From Smithellaceae bacterium (GTDB lineage Bacteria; Desulfobacterota; Syntrophia; Syntrophales; Smithellaceae): a stretch of DNA of 12,477 nucleotides. The DNA is taken from the NCBI GenBank assembly GCA_028701435.1, contig JAQVQT010000041.1, positions 1 to 12,477 on the forward strand, read 5' to 3'. The translations under genes were made by a program, and so were the position numbers. The stretch's first letter is position 1; each line of letters opens with the position of its first letter. The notes under the pieces were generated by a model, which ran no database searches, had not been told where the DNA came from, and saw nothing but the letters and a program-made list of their open reading frames with translations. Shown piece by piece: positions 6,398-12,477 of this stretch.

Positions 6398-6440
6398 ATT
6401 GGTTGACCGTCCAATCAATATTTGGATCATCCGTCCAATC
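6398..6440. promoter_or_regulatory. Tandem dyad operators sharing CCGTCCAATC
   Basis: CCGTCCAATC occurs at 6407-6416 and again at 6431-6440, 24 bases apart. Each copy ends an inverted repeat: ATTGG-N8-CCAAT (6398-6415), with an overlapping TTGA-N8-TCAA (6403-6418), and TTGGA-N7-TCCAA (6422-6438). A third CCGTCC lies at 6471-6476. Repeated dyads of this size in front of an acyl-CoA operon suggest binding sites for a TetR-type repressor of CoA-thioester catabolism; the regulator family is inferred and no regulator gene is in the window. Confidence 0.45.
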
Positions 6441-6456
6441 CTGGCACGCCGCTGGA

Positions 6457-6487
6457 TTGTCAAAACCGCACCGTCCGGTGTTTTGAT
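6457..6487 (+). promoter_or_regulatory. CACCG-TC-CGGTG dyad within a possible proximal promoter
   Basis: TTGTCA (6457-6462, 5 of 6) and TTTGAT (6482-6487, 4 of 6) are separated by 19 bases. The spacer is filled by CACCG-TC-CGGTG (6469-6480), flanked by TCAAAA (6460-6465) and TTTTGA (6481-6486), which are also complementary. A dyad between -35 and -10 is a typical repressor site. The spacing is long, so the promoter call is weak; the dyad itself is clear. Confidence 0.35.
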
Positions 6488-6552
6488 GGAATTTTTATGG
6501 GCGCCTTGAATGAAAATAAAACTTACAAAATACAGTTCTTGGGAGGGCAACT

Positions 6553-7737
6553 ATGGATTTCTGGCTGAAAGACGAGCAGAAAATGCTTCGCTACAACATT
6601 CGAGAATTCGCCGAACAGGAAATCGCCCCGGTCGCAATGGAGTTGGATGAAAAGGAAGAATTTTCCTGTGACCTGACCCGGAAAATGGCCAAGCTTGGTC
6701 TGTTCGGCATTTATGTGCCTGCTGAATTCGGCGGAGCGGGCATGGATTATCTTTCCTATATCATCGCGGTTGAGGAAATCTGCCGAATCGACGGTTCGCA
6801 CGGCGCGACGGTTGCCGCGGGCAACTCCCTGGGCATCGGCCCGATTTATTATTACGGAAGCAAAAAGCAGAAAAATGAGTGGCTGCCGCGCCTCTGCGCC
6901 GGCGAAATCCTGGCGTCCTTCGGGCTCACCGAACCCAATGCCGGCTCTGATGCCGGCGCCAGCAAGACCAACGCGCGGCTGGAGAACGGGCAGTGGGTGG
7001 TGAACGGCAGCAAAATTTTCATCACCAATTCCACCAGCAAAATGGCCGGCATCTGCACCGTGCAGGCCATTACCGGGACAAAAGGCCAGAAAGTCGGCCC
7101 CTACGGCTCGATTGAAACCAAGGAAGTGTCCTGCATTCTCGTTCCGAACGGAACGCCGGGCTTCACCACGAAGAAGATGACCAAGAAAATGATGTGGCGC
7201 TCCTCCGATACCGGCGAGCTTTATTTCGACGACTGCCGGGTGCCGGAGGAAAATCTGCTGGGAAAGCGCGGCGAAGGATTTCACCAGATGCTCCAGACGC
7301 TGGACAACGGCCGCCTGGCCATTGCCGCCATGGGACTGGGCGGCGCGCAGGGCGCCTATGAACTGGCCATGAAATACGCCAAGGCCAGGAAACAATTCGG
7401 CAAGCCGATCTCCACCTTCCAGATCAATGCCTTCAAACTGGCCGACATGGCCACGGAAATCGAAGCCGCGCGTAATTTATTATACAAGGCCTGCTACCTG
7501 AAAGACCAGGGCAAGCCTTTCGGAAAAGAAGCAGCCATGGCCAAGCTTTACTGCTCGGAGGTCATGGGCCGCGTAACCAACGAAGCCCTGCAGATTCACG
7601 GCGGCTACGGCCTGATGAAGGAATACAACATCGAACGGTTTTACCGGGACTACAAACTCCTGACCATCGGCGAGGGAACCTCCGAAGTGCAGCGCATCGT
7701 CATTTCAAGAAGAATCGGCTGCTACGACACGGATTAA
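6553..7737 (+). CDS. Acyl-CoA dehydrogenase (short/branched-chain type)
   Basis: A full-length 394-residue flavoprotein that introduces a 2,3-double bond into an acyl-CoA, passing electrons to electron-transferring flavoprotein. FAD and substrate motifs include FGLTEPNAGSDAG (123-135), ITNS (157-160) and QIHGGYG (347-353). The C-terminal IGEGTSEVQR places the catalytic base at E374, the position used in short- and medium-chain dehydrogenases. Isovaleryl-CoA dehydrogenase instead uses a Glu in an internal helix and has Ala/Gly here; the matching internal site in this protein reads LDNGRL, with no Glu. Operon context (carboxyltransferase, methylglutaconyl-type hydratase, lyases) still suggests isovaleryl-CoA or a similar branched substrate. 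GGGAGG lies just before the ATG. No etfAB genes are visible. Confidence 0.88.
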   Translation: MDFWLKDEQKMLRYNIREFAEQEIAPVAMELDEKEEFSCDLTRKMAKLGLFGIYVPAEFGGAGMDYLSYIIAVEEICRIDGSHGATVAAGNSLGIGPIYYYGSKKQKNEWLPRLCAGEILASFGLTEPNAGSDAGASKTNARLENGQWVVNGSKIFITNSTSKMAGICTVQAITGTKGQKVGPYGSIETKEVSCILVPNGTPGFTTKKMTKKMMWRSSDTGELYFDDCRVPEENLLGKRGEGFHQMLQTLDNGRLAIAAMGLGGAQGAYELAMKYAKARKQFGKPISTFQINAFKLADMATEIEAARNLLYKACYLKDQGKPFGKEAAMAKLYCSEVMGRVTNEALQIHGGYGLMKEYNIERFYRDYKLLTIGEGTSEVQRIVISRRIGCYDTD

Positions 7738-7793
7738 GAGCGGATCTCCGGATTCCGAACAGCGCAACGTTTATCTTTTGGGGAGGAGAAATT

Positions 7794-9467
7794 ATGGCGG
7801 AAGAAACCAAGCGAATGACCAGAACGGAACGGCTGGAAAAAGAGCGGGAAACCAATCTGAAATTCTGGGAGGAACAGGACGCTCTTTTGATGAAGCACCG
7901 GCAGGAAGCCTACCACATCGGCGGGGAAGACCAGATTGCGAGGCTCGCCAAGCAGGGCAAAAAGCCGATGCGCGACCTGATTCAGATGCTGATGGATCCC
8001 GGCACGGAATTTTTTGAGGTGGGGCTGGACGCGGGCTACCGGATCGGCGAGAAAAAACTTTACGGCGGCTCCATTTATGAAGAGGAAAAACGCGGGCACA
8101 TCCCGGGCGGCGGCGTCGTCACGGGAATCGGCACCATTCACGGAAAAGACTGTATGATTTTCGCCAATGAAAACCGGTACGCCGCCGGCACCTATTTCCC
8201 GATCACTTTAAAGAAGCACATGCGCGCCCAGGCCATCGCCGAACAGTGCGGACTCCCCTGCATCTACATCGCCGACTCCGGCGGAATCAACCTGCCGCTG
8301 CAATTGGGCTGCTTTGCCGACGACGGTCATTTCGGGACCATGTTCTTCAACATGTGCCGCATGTCGGCCAAAGGCATCAAACAATACACGCTATCCACCG
8401 GCGGCAACACGGCCGGCGGCGCCTACATGGTGTACCTGGCCACGGAATCGATTATGATTGAAAAGCTGGCCTTTGCATTTCTGGCCGGCCCGCCCATGGT
8501 CAAATCCGCCATCGGCGAAACCGTTTCCCAGGAAGACCTCGGCGGCGCGTATGTTCACACCCAGCATTCCGGAGGGTGCGATCATTTTGTTCAATCCCAG
8601 GAGGAAGGCATTCGAAAGCTGCGCGCCATGATGGAATTTGAACCTTCGCAGAAACTTCACATGGACCGCCGGGAATCCCGTGAACCAAGGTTTGACTACA
8701 AGGAAATGATGCGCTGCAGCCCCGTGGACACCTATCACCTGATCAACATCAAAGACACGATCAAATGTCTGGCGGACGACAGCTACTTTCATGAATATAA
8801 GGCAACCTACGAACCGGGGCGGGGTGATTCCATCATCTGCGGCAAAATGTGGCTCAAAGGAATCCCGATCGGCGTGATTGCCTCCAATGCCAGCGGCGTT
8901 ATTCACATTGAAGCGGCCAGAAAAGCGACGGAGTGGATGATCCGCTGCGGAAATTCCAAACTTCCCGTTTTATTCCTGCAGGGCTCGCCCGGTTATATGG
9001 TGGGCAAGGCTGTCGAATGGGGCGGCATCGGCAAATACGGCTCCGATATGGTCAGGGCCTGCTCCTGCCTGGAAGCGCCGAAAATCACGTACGTCATCGG
9101 ACCGGATCACGGCGCGGCCAACTACGGAATGTGCGGCCGGGCATTCAAGCCGAGGTTTGCCTTCACCAACATGCGGGGAAGAACGTCCGTGATGTCCGGC
9201 AACACGGCGGGATTCATTCTGGAGACGGTGCGCCGCAAGAACATTGAAGCCAAAGGCGCCGCCGTCAACGAGGAGGATATGGAAAAATTCCGTCAGATGA
9301 TGCGGGAACGATACAACAGCGAAGGCCATCCCTTCTACACCGGCTCGCTGATGTTTCACGACGGCGTGATTGCCTTTTCCGAAGCACGGGACAAACTGGC
9401 CCGCGCCTTTGAAATCGCGCTGCGCGTACCGGTCCGGGAATCCGACTGGGGCGACCTGAAATTCTAA
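7794..9467 (+). CDS. Acyl-CoA carboxylase carboxyltransferase (methylcrotonyl-CoA carboxylase beta-like)
   Basis: This 557-residue protein has the tandem crotonase-fold carboxyltransferase layout of biotin-dependent acyl-CoA carboxylases and decarboxylases. The N-half contains YIADSGGINLPLQ (158-170) and GGNTAGGAYM (203-212); the C-half contains LQGSPGYMVGKAVEWGGI (395-412) and GAANYGMCGRAFKPRF (440-455). The GxxNYGMCGRA-x-x-PRF motif and length are those of methylcrotonyl-CoA/geranyl-CoA carboxylase beta subunits. It would move carboxyl between carboxybiotin and the CoA thioester. No biotin carboxylase or biotin carrier gene is adjacent, so these must be elsewhere, or the enzyme pairs with a shared or membrane partner as in decarboxylases. 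It follows the dehydrogenase by 56 bases with a strong GGGGAGGAG site. Confidence 0.85.
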   Translation: MAEETKRMTRTERLEKERETNLKFWEEQDALLMKHRQEAYHIGGEDQIARLAKQGKKPMRDLIQMLMDPGTEFFEVGLDAGYRIGEKKLYGGSIYEEEKRGHIPGGGVVTGIGTIHGKDCMIFANENRYAAGTYFPITLKKHMRAQAIAEQCGLPCIYIADSGGINLPLQLGCFADDGHFGTMFFNMCRMSAKGIKQYTLSTGGNTAGGAYMVYLATESIMIEKLAFAFLAGPPMVKSAIGETVSQEDLGGAYVHTQHSGGCDHFVQSQEEGIRKLRAMMEFEPSQKLHMDRRESREPRFDYKEMMRCSPVDTYHLINIKDTIKCLADDSYFHEYKATYEPGRGDSIICGKMWLKGIPIGVIASNASGVIHIEAARKATEWMIRCGNSKLPVLFLQGSPGYMVGKAVEWGGIGKYGSDMVRACSCLEAPKITYVIGPDHGAANYGMCGRAFKPRFAFTNMRGRTSVMSGNTAGFILETVRRKNIEAKGAAVNEEDMEKFRQMMRERYNSEGHPFYTGSLMFHDGVIAFSEARDKLARAFEIALRVPVRESDWGDLKF

Positions 9468-9495
9468 ACCGTTCACCATTCAAGGAGGCCGACCT

Positions 9496-10293
9496 ATGGC
9501 AGATGTTTTATTGCGGGAGCAAAAAGGCGAAGGAATAACCCTTCTGACGTTAAACCGTCCGGAAGCCATGAATTGTTTTAACTTTGAACTGCTGGGCGCG
9601 CTGGGCGACGCCGTCCGGGAATCCAATTTCGATTCCGGCCTGCGGTGCCTGATCATTACGGGGGCGCCTGCCGACAACCCCAAAAAGGCCTCTTTCTCCA
9701 CCGGCGCCGATCTCATCGAGCGCCGGACGATGCCGCCGGAGCAGGTTCGCCGCTTCATCTTTACGATCCGCAATCTCTTTACGTCCGTGGAGCAACTGCG
9801 CGTTCCGGTCATCGCGGCCGTCAACGGTTTTGCCTTCGGCGGAGGGACGGAGCTGGCGCTGGCCTGCGATCTGCGCATCGCCTCCAGCAACGTCATCATG
9901 GGGCTTACGGAAACCTCGCTCGCGATCATTCCGGGGGCGGGCGGCACGCAGCGGCTGCCCCGCATTGTAGGCCTGGCCAAGGCCAAGGAGCTGATCTACA
10001 CCGCCCGCCGCATCAACGCCCAGACCGCGCTGGACATCGGGCTGGTCAACCGGGTCGTGGAGCCGGAAAAACTGATCGATGCCGCCTGCGAGCTGGCCCG
10101 GGAAATCGCCGCGAACGGTCCGATCGCCGTGGCACAGGCCAAATTCGCCATCAATTGCGGTATGGACGCTCCTCTGTCGGTCGCCCTGCCGCTGGAATCG
10201 AAGGCGTATGAAATCACCATCCCGACCAAGGACCGGCTGGAGGCGCTGGCCGCTTTCGCCGAAAAAAGGAAACCGGATTTCAAAGGTGAATAA
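9496..10293 (+). CDS. Enoyl-CoA hydratase, methylglutaconyl-CoA hydratase-like
   Basis: A 265-residue crotonase-family hydratase with both catalytic glutamates in place: E119 (GGGTELALACD) and E139 (MGLTETSLAIIPGAGGTQRLPR). The oxyanion-hole segment is SFSTGADL (66-73). Several stretches closely match what I recall of human AUH (3-methylglutaconyl-CoA hydratase): GADLxER, the MGLxETxLAIIPGxGGTQRLPR block, AKxAINxGM, and the C-terminal IPTKDRLEALAAF ending in FKGE. This makes hydration of 3-methylglutaconyl-CoA to HMG-CoA the best guess, and it is the strongest single pointer to leucine-type catabolism. AAGGAGG precedes the ATG, and the gap to the previous gene is 28 bases. Confidence 0.85.
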   Translation: MADVLLREQKGEGITLLTLNRPEAMNCFNFELLGALGDAVRESNFDSGLRCLIITGAPADNPKKASFSTGADLIERRTMPPEQVRRFIFTIRNLFTSVEQLRVPVIAAVNGFAFGGGTELALACDLRIASSNVIMGLTETSLAIIPGAGGTQRLPRIVGLAKAKELIYTARRINAQTALDIGLVNRVVEPEKLIDAACELAREIAANGPIAVAQAKFAINCGMDAPLSVALPLESKAYEITIPTKDRLEALAAFAEKRKPDFKGE

Positions 10294-10325
10294 ACCGTAA
10301 AAAATCGACAAAAGGAGAAGGCTGT

Positions 10326-11513
10326 ATGACCGAGTATGATTATTGGAAAATTTTTCCCCGGATGCCGAAGAAAGTAACCATTGGAGACATCACCATTCGA
10401 GACGGTTTCCAGCATTGTGAAAAGTTCATCTCCACGCAGGCGAAAATATTCTACGGACAGGAAATGATCCTCGCCGGCTGCCGGGAGCTGGAAGTCACCA
10501 ACCTGGGAAATCCCAGGGCCATGCCCCAGTTTAAGGACGCGGACGAAGTCATGAAAGCCATGCGCAGCGACGAGTTCAGAAAACGCTGCGGCAAAGCCGG
10601 CATCGATGTGGATAAAGACGTCACGCTCACCTGCGTGACCATTCGGGAACCCGCCGTAGAACGGGCCATTGAAATGAGAAAAAACGGCTACGGACCCGAT
10701 CGGATCCTGATGATGGTTTCGACCGACCCGGAGCATCATTTCGCCAACTCCGGAACCACACTGAGCCAGTACTGGCGCGAAGCGGAACGCTGCATTCAAA
10801 AGGCGCGCGACGCGGGCATCAAAATGTGCGGCACGGTGAGCACCATCTGGGGATCTCCGATCAGCGGCGCCACCCGTATGGAAGACGCGGTGGAATTCAC
10901 GAGGCGATGGTTCCAGATCGGGGCGCATGATATCGAACATGCCGATCACGACGGCTCCGCCAACGCGGCCGATGCCTACCGGTATTTTTCCATGGTGTTG
11001 GACGCCATGCCCAACCCGGAAGCGCATCTGTGTCACCTCCATGAAACCAAGCGGATCGCCTCTTCCACGATCCTCGCGGCCCTGCAGGCCGGCATTTGCC
11101 GCTTTGAGGCCACGCTGGGAGGCCTGGGCGGACAGCCGGCCAATTTCCTGGACGACTGCCCGATCAAAGGCACGGGGGAATATTACTACGATCCCCGATA
11201 CGTCGGCCTGATCTGCATGGAGGATCTGGTCGTGCAGATCGACGAACTGGGCATTCAGCACGGATACGACGTCAACCGCATCCTGATGCTGGGCAGAAAA
11301 ATGGAAAAGACCATCGGCGCCAGACTGCGTTCCGAAGCGATCATCAACGGCCGCACCGTCAAAGAAGGACACATGGAGCACGCGCGACCCGGCCTGAAAA
11401 AGCTGATTGAAAAGGAAAAAGAAAAAACGGGCCAGCAGTTTCCGGCCGAGTGGAGCGAAAAGGCGGTCCTTCCCGATCAGTGGGGACCGGCGGATCCTAT
11501 CTGGAAAAAGTAA
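10326..11513 (+). CDS. Divergent DRE-TIM metallolyase (HMG-CoA lyase-like, lacking the catalytic Cys)
   Basis: The 395-residue protein belongs to the HMGL/pyruvate-carboxyltransferase TIM-barrel family. Metal and catalytic residues seen are R25-D26 (TIRDGFQ), E56 (ELEVTNLGNPR) and H237/H239 (LCHLHET). The glycine-rich loop reads GGLGGQPANFLDDCPIKG, so Q270 stands where HMG-CoA lyase has its catalytic Cys (GGLGGCPYA), and the nearest Cys is C278. A further insert with GEYYYDPRYVGL and a C-terminal extension ending PADPIWKK make it about 90 residues longer than ordinary HMG-CoA lyase (about 300). It therefore probably catalyses a related but different aldol or Claisen cleavage or condensation on a CoA ester. 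AAAGGAGAAGG precedes the ATG, and it closes the four-gene operon before a terminator. Confidence 0.8.
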   Translation: MTEYDYWKIFPRMPKKVTIGDITIRDGFQHCEKFISTQAKIFYGQEMILAGCRELEVTNLGNPRAMPQFKDADEVMKAMRSDEFRKRCGKAGIDVDKDVTLTCVTIREPAVERAIEMRKNGYGPDRILMMVSTDPEHHFANSGTTLSQYWREAERCIQKARDAGIKMCGTVSTIWGSPISGATRMEDAVEFTRRWFQIGAHDIEHADHDGSANAADAYRYFSMVLDAMPNPEAHLCHLHETKRIASSTILAALQAGICRFEATLGGLGGQPANFLDDCPIKGTGEYYYDPRYVGLICMEDLVVQIDELGIQHGYDVNRILMLGRKMEKTIGARLRSEAIINGRTVKEGHMEHARPGLKKLIEKEKEKTGQQFPAEWSEKAVLPDQWGPADPIWKK

Positions 11514-11520
11514 ACCCCTC

Positions 11521-11570
11521 AACAAAAAGGAAGCTTACTTGTGGCCTTGCGGTGAGCTTCCTTTTTTGTT
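11521..11570. terminator. Strong hairpin terminator, bidirectional shape
   Basis: AAAAAGGAAGCT (11524-11535) pairs perfectly with AGCTTCCTTTTT (11555-11566). After one bulged T the arms continue as AAC (11521-11523) with GTT (11568-11570), and the stem extends inward through TAC/GTG. The T-run (11562-11567) follows the stem core, and the A-run gives a T-run on the other strand, so it could work in both directions. It begins 8 bases after the stop of the lyase gene at 10326-11513. Confidence 0.85.
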
Positions 11571-11584
11571 CGTAGCGAAAGCGC

Positions 11585-12477
11585 ATGATGAAAAAAGTAA
11601 AAATCATTGAAGTCGGCCCGCGCGACGGCCTTCAGAACCTGCAGGCCTTTGTCCCGACGGACCGAAAAATCACCCTGATCAAAAAGCTGGCCGGCGCCGG
11701 CATCCAGGAAATCCAGATCGGCTCTTTCGTCTCTCCGCAGTCCATCGCGCAGTTCCGGGATATGGAGGAGGTCGCCCGATCCGTCCGCCGCTTGAAGGGG
11801 GTCGTGCCTTCGGCGCTGGTCCCCAATGAGCGCGGCGCGGAAAAGGCCCTTGCCTGCGGCATTTCCAGACTGATTTTTTTCTTCTCCGTGAGCTCAAAAC
11901 ACAATTACGCCAACGTCAAGCAATCGCCGCGGGAGTCCCTGAAGGAGCTGAAGCGTATCCGCCGGTTGCTTCCGGCCAACGCTTTGACGTCCCTTCGGGT
12001 GGATCTGGCCACGGCCTTTGGTTGCCCGTTTTCAGGCAACGTCACGACCGCCGCCGTTTTGCGCATGGTGGAAAAAGTCGCGGAGCTGGGTGTTCGGGAA
12101 ATCACGCTTTGCGACACCGTCGGCTTCGGCCATCCGAAAGCCGTGGAAGAAAAATTCCGCGAATGCTTCCGGCTTTTTCCCGAAATTCAATTCGGCGCCC
12201 ATTTTCACAACACGCGCGGTCTGGCGCCGGCCAACGCGCTTCGCGCCTATGAAATCGGCATTCGCTCCTTTGACGCCGCGGCCGGCGGATTGGGCGGATG
12301 TCCTTATGCGCCGGGCTCGTCGGGCAATGTCGCCACGGAAGACCTGGTGTTTATGTTTGAGTCCATGGGAATCAAAACGGGAATGGATCTGAAAAAACTC
12401 CTCAACGTCTGCGCTTGGATGCAACAAATCCTGCCGCAGGCCAAACTCTCCGGCTTCCTTATCGCGGCCGGTCTGCC
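11585..12477 (+). CDS. HMG-CoA lyase-like protein, 3' end cut by the window
   Basis: Starting at ATG 11585 (or 11588) 297 codons stay open to the window edge. The product is an HMG-CoA lyase-type TIM barrel: IEVGPRDGLQN with R13-D14, metal-binding H206/H208 (GAHFHNTRG), and GGLGGCPYAPGSSGNVATED with the catalytic C239. It would cleave HMG-CoA to acetoacetate and acetyl-CoA. Two oddities are seen. The conserved Glu in the human I-E-x-T-S-F-V-S-P segment is Q44 here (EIQIGSFVSP), and the usual H-x-H-D-T-Y-G is HFHNTRG. The start lies only 14 bases beyond a strong terminator, with no clear ribosome site, only a GC-GAAA-GC mini-hairpin at 11575-11582. About the last few residues to tens of residues are missing. 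Confidence 0.85.
   Translation, partial: MMKKVKIIEVGPRDGLQNLQAFVPTDRKITLIKKLAGAGIQEIQIGSFVSPQSIAQFRDMEEVARSVRRLKGVVPSALVPNERGAEKALACGISRLIFFFSVSSKHNYANVKQSPRESLKELKRIRRLLPANALTSLRVDLATAFGCPFSGNVTTAAVLRMVEKVAELGVREITLCDTVGFGHPKAVEEKFRECFRLFPEIQFGAHFHNTRGLAPANALRAYEIGIRSFDAAAGGLGGCPYAPGSSGNVATEDLVFMFESMGIKTGMDLKKLLNVCAWMQQILPQAKLSGFLIAAGL

Noticed and set aside
6263..6550. Upstream extension of the ATPase reading frame to 6550
   Set aside because: The frame stays open by chance through the divergent promoter region; ATG 6262 has an excellent AAGGAGG site and gives the normal receiver-domain start.
9996..11525. 509-codon minus-strand open frame over the hydratase and lyase genes
   Set aside because: Antisense shadow of two clearly conserved genes in a GC-rich region; the protein has no recognisable motif.

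Overview
The window reads as chromosome of a strictly anaerobic bacterium, most likely a deltaproteobacterium in the broad sense (Desulfobacterota, for example a syntroph or sulfate reducer). This is inferred from gene content: a four-subunit ferredoxin-dependent 2-oxoacid oxidoreductase in place of a lipoamide dehydrogenase complex, a CoA-thioester catabolic operon, and a receiver-domain/GspE fusion ATPase. I see no insertion sequence, phage, CRISPR, tRNA or rRNA signal.

Layout. (1) 1-121, minus strand: the first 40 codons of a gene that looks like an endonuclease III family protein. (2) 122-592: non-coding, divergent; a sigma70-type promoter at 356-382, a 12-bp perfect palindrome just downstream and two mutually exclusive small hairpins in the leader. 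(3) 593-3537, plus: korD-korA-korB-korC, encoding the ferredoxin-like, alpha, beta and gamma subunits of a 2-oxoacid:ferredoxin oxidoreductase. (4) 3700-4029, plus: a stand-alone Hpt phosphotransfer protein, tail-to-tail with (5) 4091-6262, minus: a 723-residue REC-GspE_N-T2SSE ATPase of the type II secretion/type IV pilus class. (6) 6263-6552: a divergent control region with an 11-bp inverted repeat carrying outward-facing TTGACA boxes, a repeated CCGTCCAATC motif and a CACCG-TC-CGGTG dyad. (7) 6553-11513, plus: acyl-CoA dehydrogenase, biotin-dependent carboxyltransferase, methylglutaconyl-CoA hydratase-like enzyme and a divergent DRE-TIM lyase. (8) A strong hairpin terminator at 11521-11570. 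(9) 11585 to the window end: an HMG-CoA lyase-like gene, cut by the window edge.

Function. The plus-strand genes match the order of leucine catabolism: 2-oxoisocaproate to isovaleryl-CoA (possibly the ferredoxin oxidoreductase), to methylcrotonyl-CoA (dehydrogenase), to methylglutaconyl-CoA (carboxyltransferase), to HMG-CoA (hydratase), to acetoacetate and acetyl-CoA (lyase). Several details do not fit a textbook leucine operon. The dehydrogenase has its catalytic Glu at the general short-chain position rather than the isovaleryl-CoA dehydrogenase position. No biotin carboxylase or biotin carrier gene is present. There are two lyases: one has Gln where HMG-CoA lyase has its catalytic Cys, and the other keeps the Cys but has Gln at a conserved Glu. 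These make the operon the best candidate for unusual biochemistry. The Hpt/REC-ATPase pair, a possible phosphorelay onto a secretion or pilus motor, is the second.
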